DNA of 31,292 nt from JAYVYM01 sp046593925. Lineage in GTDB: Bacteria; Actinomycetota; Actinomycetes; Mycobacteriales; SCTD01. The position numbers were made by a program, and so were the translations under genes. Numbering within the stretch: the first letter of the stretch is position 1; every line of letters starts with the position of its first letter. Under the pieces are notes generated by a model. It saw only the letters and a program-made list of their open reading frames with translations. It had not been told where the DNA came from and did no database searches. Where the stretch lies: positions 1 to 31,292 of the forward strand of contig JBKJQN010000024.1 in NCBI GenBank assembly GCA_046593925.1, read 5' to 3'. This document shows, in pieces, positions 29,783 to 31,292 of this stretch.

Positions 29783-31292
29783 ATGTCCTCGCGAACCCCG
29801 GCTGCCGCGCGCAGCCTCGCCGACGACCTGCGCGGTCGAGACGACGCGCAACTGGTCGCGCTGCTGCGCGCCCGGCCCGACCTCGCCACACCGGTGCCCG
29901 CCGACATCACCTCGCTCGCTGCCCGGGCCACCACCCGCGCCAGCGTCCAGCGCGCGCTGGACGGGGTCGACACCTTCACCCTGCAGTGCCTCGAGGCACT
30001 CGCCGTCCTGCCCGAGCCCACGGCCCGCGCCGACGTCGCCCGGCTGCTCGGCGTCCGCCCGGCGCTCGCCGGCGAGCCGCTCACCCGGCTGCGCGACCTG
30101 GCCCTGGTGTGGGGCACCGACAGCGACCTGCGCCTGGTGCGCACGGCGCGCGACACCCTGGGCCCGCACCCCGCCGGCCTCGGCCCCCCGCTGCTCGAGC
30201 TGCTCGAGCGCCGCGACCTCGGGCGGGTCGCCGCCCTGGCCCGTGACCTGGGGCTCGACGTCCCTAGGGCGGACGTCGTCCCCGCCCTCGCCGCCCACCT
30301 CGGCGACCCGGCGGTGCTCGGCCCGCTCGTCGAGAACGCCCCCGCCGAGGTGCGCAGCGTGCTCGAGCGCCTCACCTGGGGACCGCCGGTGGGTGCCGTG
30401 CCGCGCGCCGACCGCGCCGTCGACCGCGACAGCGCCGCCTCGCCGGTCGAATGGTTGCTCGCGCGGGGCCTGCTCGGTGTGGCCGACGCCGGGCACGTCG
30501 TGCTGCCACGCGAGGTCGGGCTGGCCCTTCGCGGCGGACGCGTGCATCACCAGGTCACGCCCGCCCCGCCCACCGCCCGCACCCTCGAGCGACCGGCGGC
30601 CACCGTCGACGCCAGCGCCGGGTCGGCCGCGGCCGAGCTGCTGCGGTTGGTCGACGAGCTGCTGCAGGCGTTCAGCCTCGCTCCGCCACCGGTGCTGCGA
30701 TCGGGCGGCCTCGGCGTGCGCGAGCTGCGCCGCACCGCCACCGCCCTCGACGTCGACGAGGCCACCGCCGCCTTCGTGCTCGAGATCGCCTACGCCGCCG
30801 GCCTGGTCGCCGACGACGGCGGGCTCGCCCCGGTCTGGGCGCCGACCCCCTCTAGCGACACCTGGCAGGACGACGAACCGGCCGGCCGCTGGGCCCTGCT
30901 GGCACGTGCCTGGCATGGCTGCACCCGCGCACCGGGCCTGGTGGGCACCCGCGACGACAAGGGCGCGGTGCGCGGTGCGCTCTCACCAGACATCGACCGG
31001 CCGGCCGCGCGCACGGTGCGCCTTGCGGTGCTCGACGCGCTCGCTGACATCGGCCCCGACCTCGCCGCGCTGCCCGAGTCGCTGCTCGAGCGGCTGCACT
31101 GGCGCCGCCCCCGCCGCGGCGGCCGGCTGTATGACGACCTGGTCACCTGGACGCTGCGCGAGAGCGAGCTGCTCGGCGTCACCGGCCGCGGAGCACTGTC
31201 GGCCCCGGGCCGGCTGCTGCGCGAGCCTGTCCTCGACGCGCCCGCCGGTGGGCGCCGCCGTGATGGCCTCGCCGAGGCGATCTCGGCCCTGC
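29783..31292 (+). CDS. Helicase-associated-domain protein (XPB/Ssl2-like, winged-helix), 3' partial
   Basis: The frame is open from ATG 29783 to the end of the window, about 503 residues. It begins MSSRTPAAARSLADDLRGRDDAQLVALLRARPDLATPVPADITSLAARATTRASVQRALDGVDTFTLQCLEALAVL, the standard start of actinobacterial helicase-associated-domain proteins, which are found near XPB-type helicase genes. Several winged-helix-like repeats follow (for example PVEWLLARGLLGVADAGHVVLPREVGLALRGG, and LGVRELRRTATALDVDEATAAFVLEIAYAAGLVADDGG). No ATPase motif is seen in the part present; the C-terminal domain lies beyond the window. It is probably a DNA-binding partner in repair. It starts 14 bases after the pentapeptide-repeat stop. 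Confidence 0.88.
   Translation, partial: MSSRTPAAARSLADDLRGRDDAQLVALLRARPDLATPVPADITSLAARATTRASVQRALDGVDTFTLQCLEALAVLPEPTARADVARLLGVRPALAGEPLTRLRDLALVWGTDSDLRLVRTARDTLGPHPAGLGPPLLELLERRDLGRVAALARDLGLDVPRADVVPALAAHLGDPAVLGPLVENAPAEVRSVLERLTWGPPVGAVPRADRAVDRDSAASPVEWLLARGLLGVADAGHVVLPREVGLALRGGRVHHQVTPAPPTARTLERPAATVDASAGSAAAELLRLVDELLQAFSLAPPPVLRSGGLGVRELRRTATALDVDEATAAFVLEIAYAAGLVADDGGLAPVWAPTPSSDTWQDDEPAGRWALLARAWHGCTRAPGLVGTRDDKGAVRGALSPDIDRPAARTVRLAVLDALADIGPDLAALPESLLERLHWRRPRRGGRLYDDLVTWTLRESELLGVTGRGALSAPGRLLREPVLDAPAGGRRRDGLAEAISAL

Noticed and set aside
1..31292. CRISPR arrays, tRNA or rRNA genes, prophage or plasmid genes
   Set aside because: No regularly spaced repeats, cloverleaf-type sequence, rRNA segments, integrase or replication genes were seen on either strand.

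Overview
The window is very GC-rich DNA with G or C at most third codon positions and frequent GTG/TTG starts. It carries an F420-type luciferase-like oxidoreductase, an AfsR/SARP-type regulator, a CtaG-like membrane protein, secreted NlpC/P60 endopeptidases with a c-di-AMP (ydaO/yuaA) leader, and an SNF2 plus SWIM pair. Together these point to a high-GC actinobacterium (Actinomycetota); I cannot name the genus. No rRNA, tRNA, CRISPR array, phage or plasmid gene was seen.

Layout. (1) 1-1081: the 3' end of an SNF2 helicase gene, coupled to a SWIM zinc-finger gene. (2) 1324-6468: a four-gene plus-strand operon encoding a flavin monooxygenase with a SnoaL-like N-terminus, a short-chain dehydrogenase, a ten-helix membrane protein of unknown function and a zinc-dependent 2,3-butanediol dehydrogenase. 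(3) 6590-8293: a 5'-truncated IS630-type transposase on the minus strand, abutting a sulfotransferase gene. (4) 8952-11883: two divergent secreted coiled-coil NlpC/P60 peptidases; the right-hand one has a c-di-AMP riboswitch. (5) 12060-16424: a frameshifted cupin remnant, then minus-strand genes for a CtaG-like membrane protein, a membrane-anchored C39-type peptidase and an AsnB-type amidotransferase, the last two translationally coupled. (6) 16600-19913: remains of a secreted-protein gene, then STAS protein / AfsR-like ATPase regulator / STAS protein. (7) 19722-22470: an EamA transporter and an acyl-CoA synthetase on the minus strand. (8) 22734-25271: a large secreted metzincin protease. (9) 25345-28494: a second acyl-CoA synthetase, a VOC protein and an F420-type oxidoreductase. 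(10) 28534-31292: a DUF998 membrane protein, a pentapeptide-repeat protein and a helicase-associated-domain protein that runs off the end.

How the genes work together. The 1324-6468 operon looks like a redox module for small hydroxyketones, diols or ketones: two dehydrogenases of the acetoin/butanediol type with a flavin monooxygenase and a membrane protein. The central block has a cell-envelope theme: two peptidoglycan-type endopeptidases, a C39 peptidase, and an AsnB homologue whose closest known relatives amidate meso-diaminopimelate or make asparagine. The STAS-regulator-STAS block looks like a signalling cassette; one STAS copy lacks the usual phosphoacceptor serine. Several decayed genes (transposase, cupin, secreted protein) show that the 6.5-17 kb part has been rearranged.

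I could run no database search. All family assignments come from motifs, length and context read by eye.
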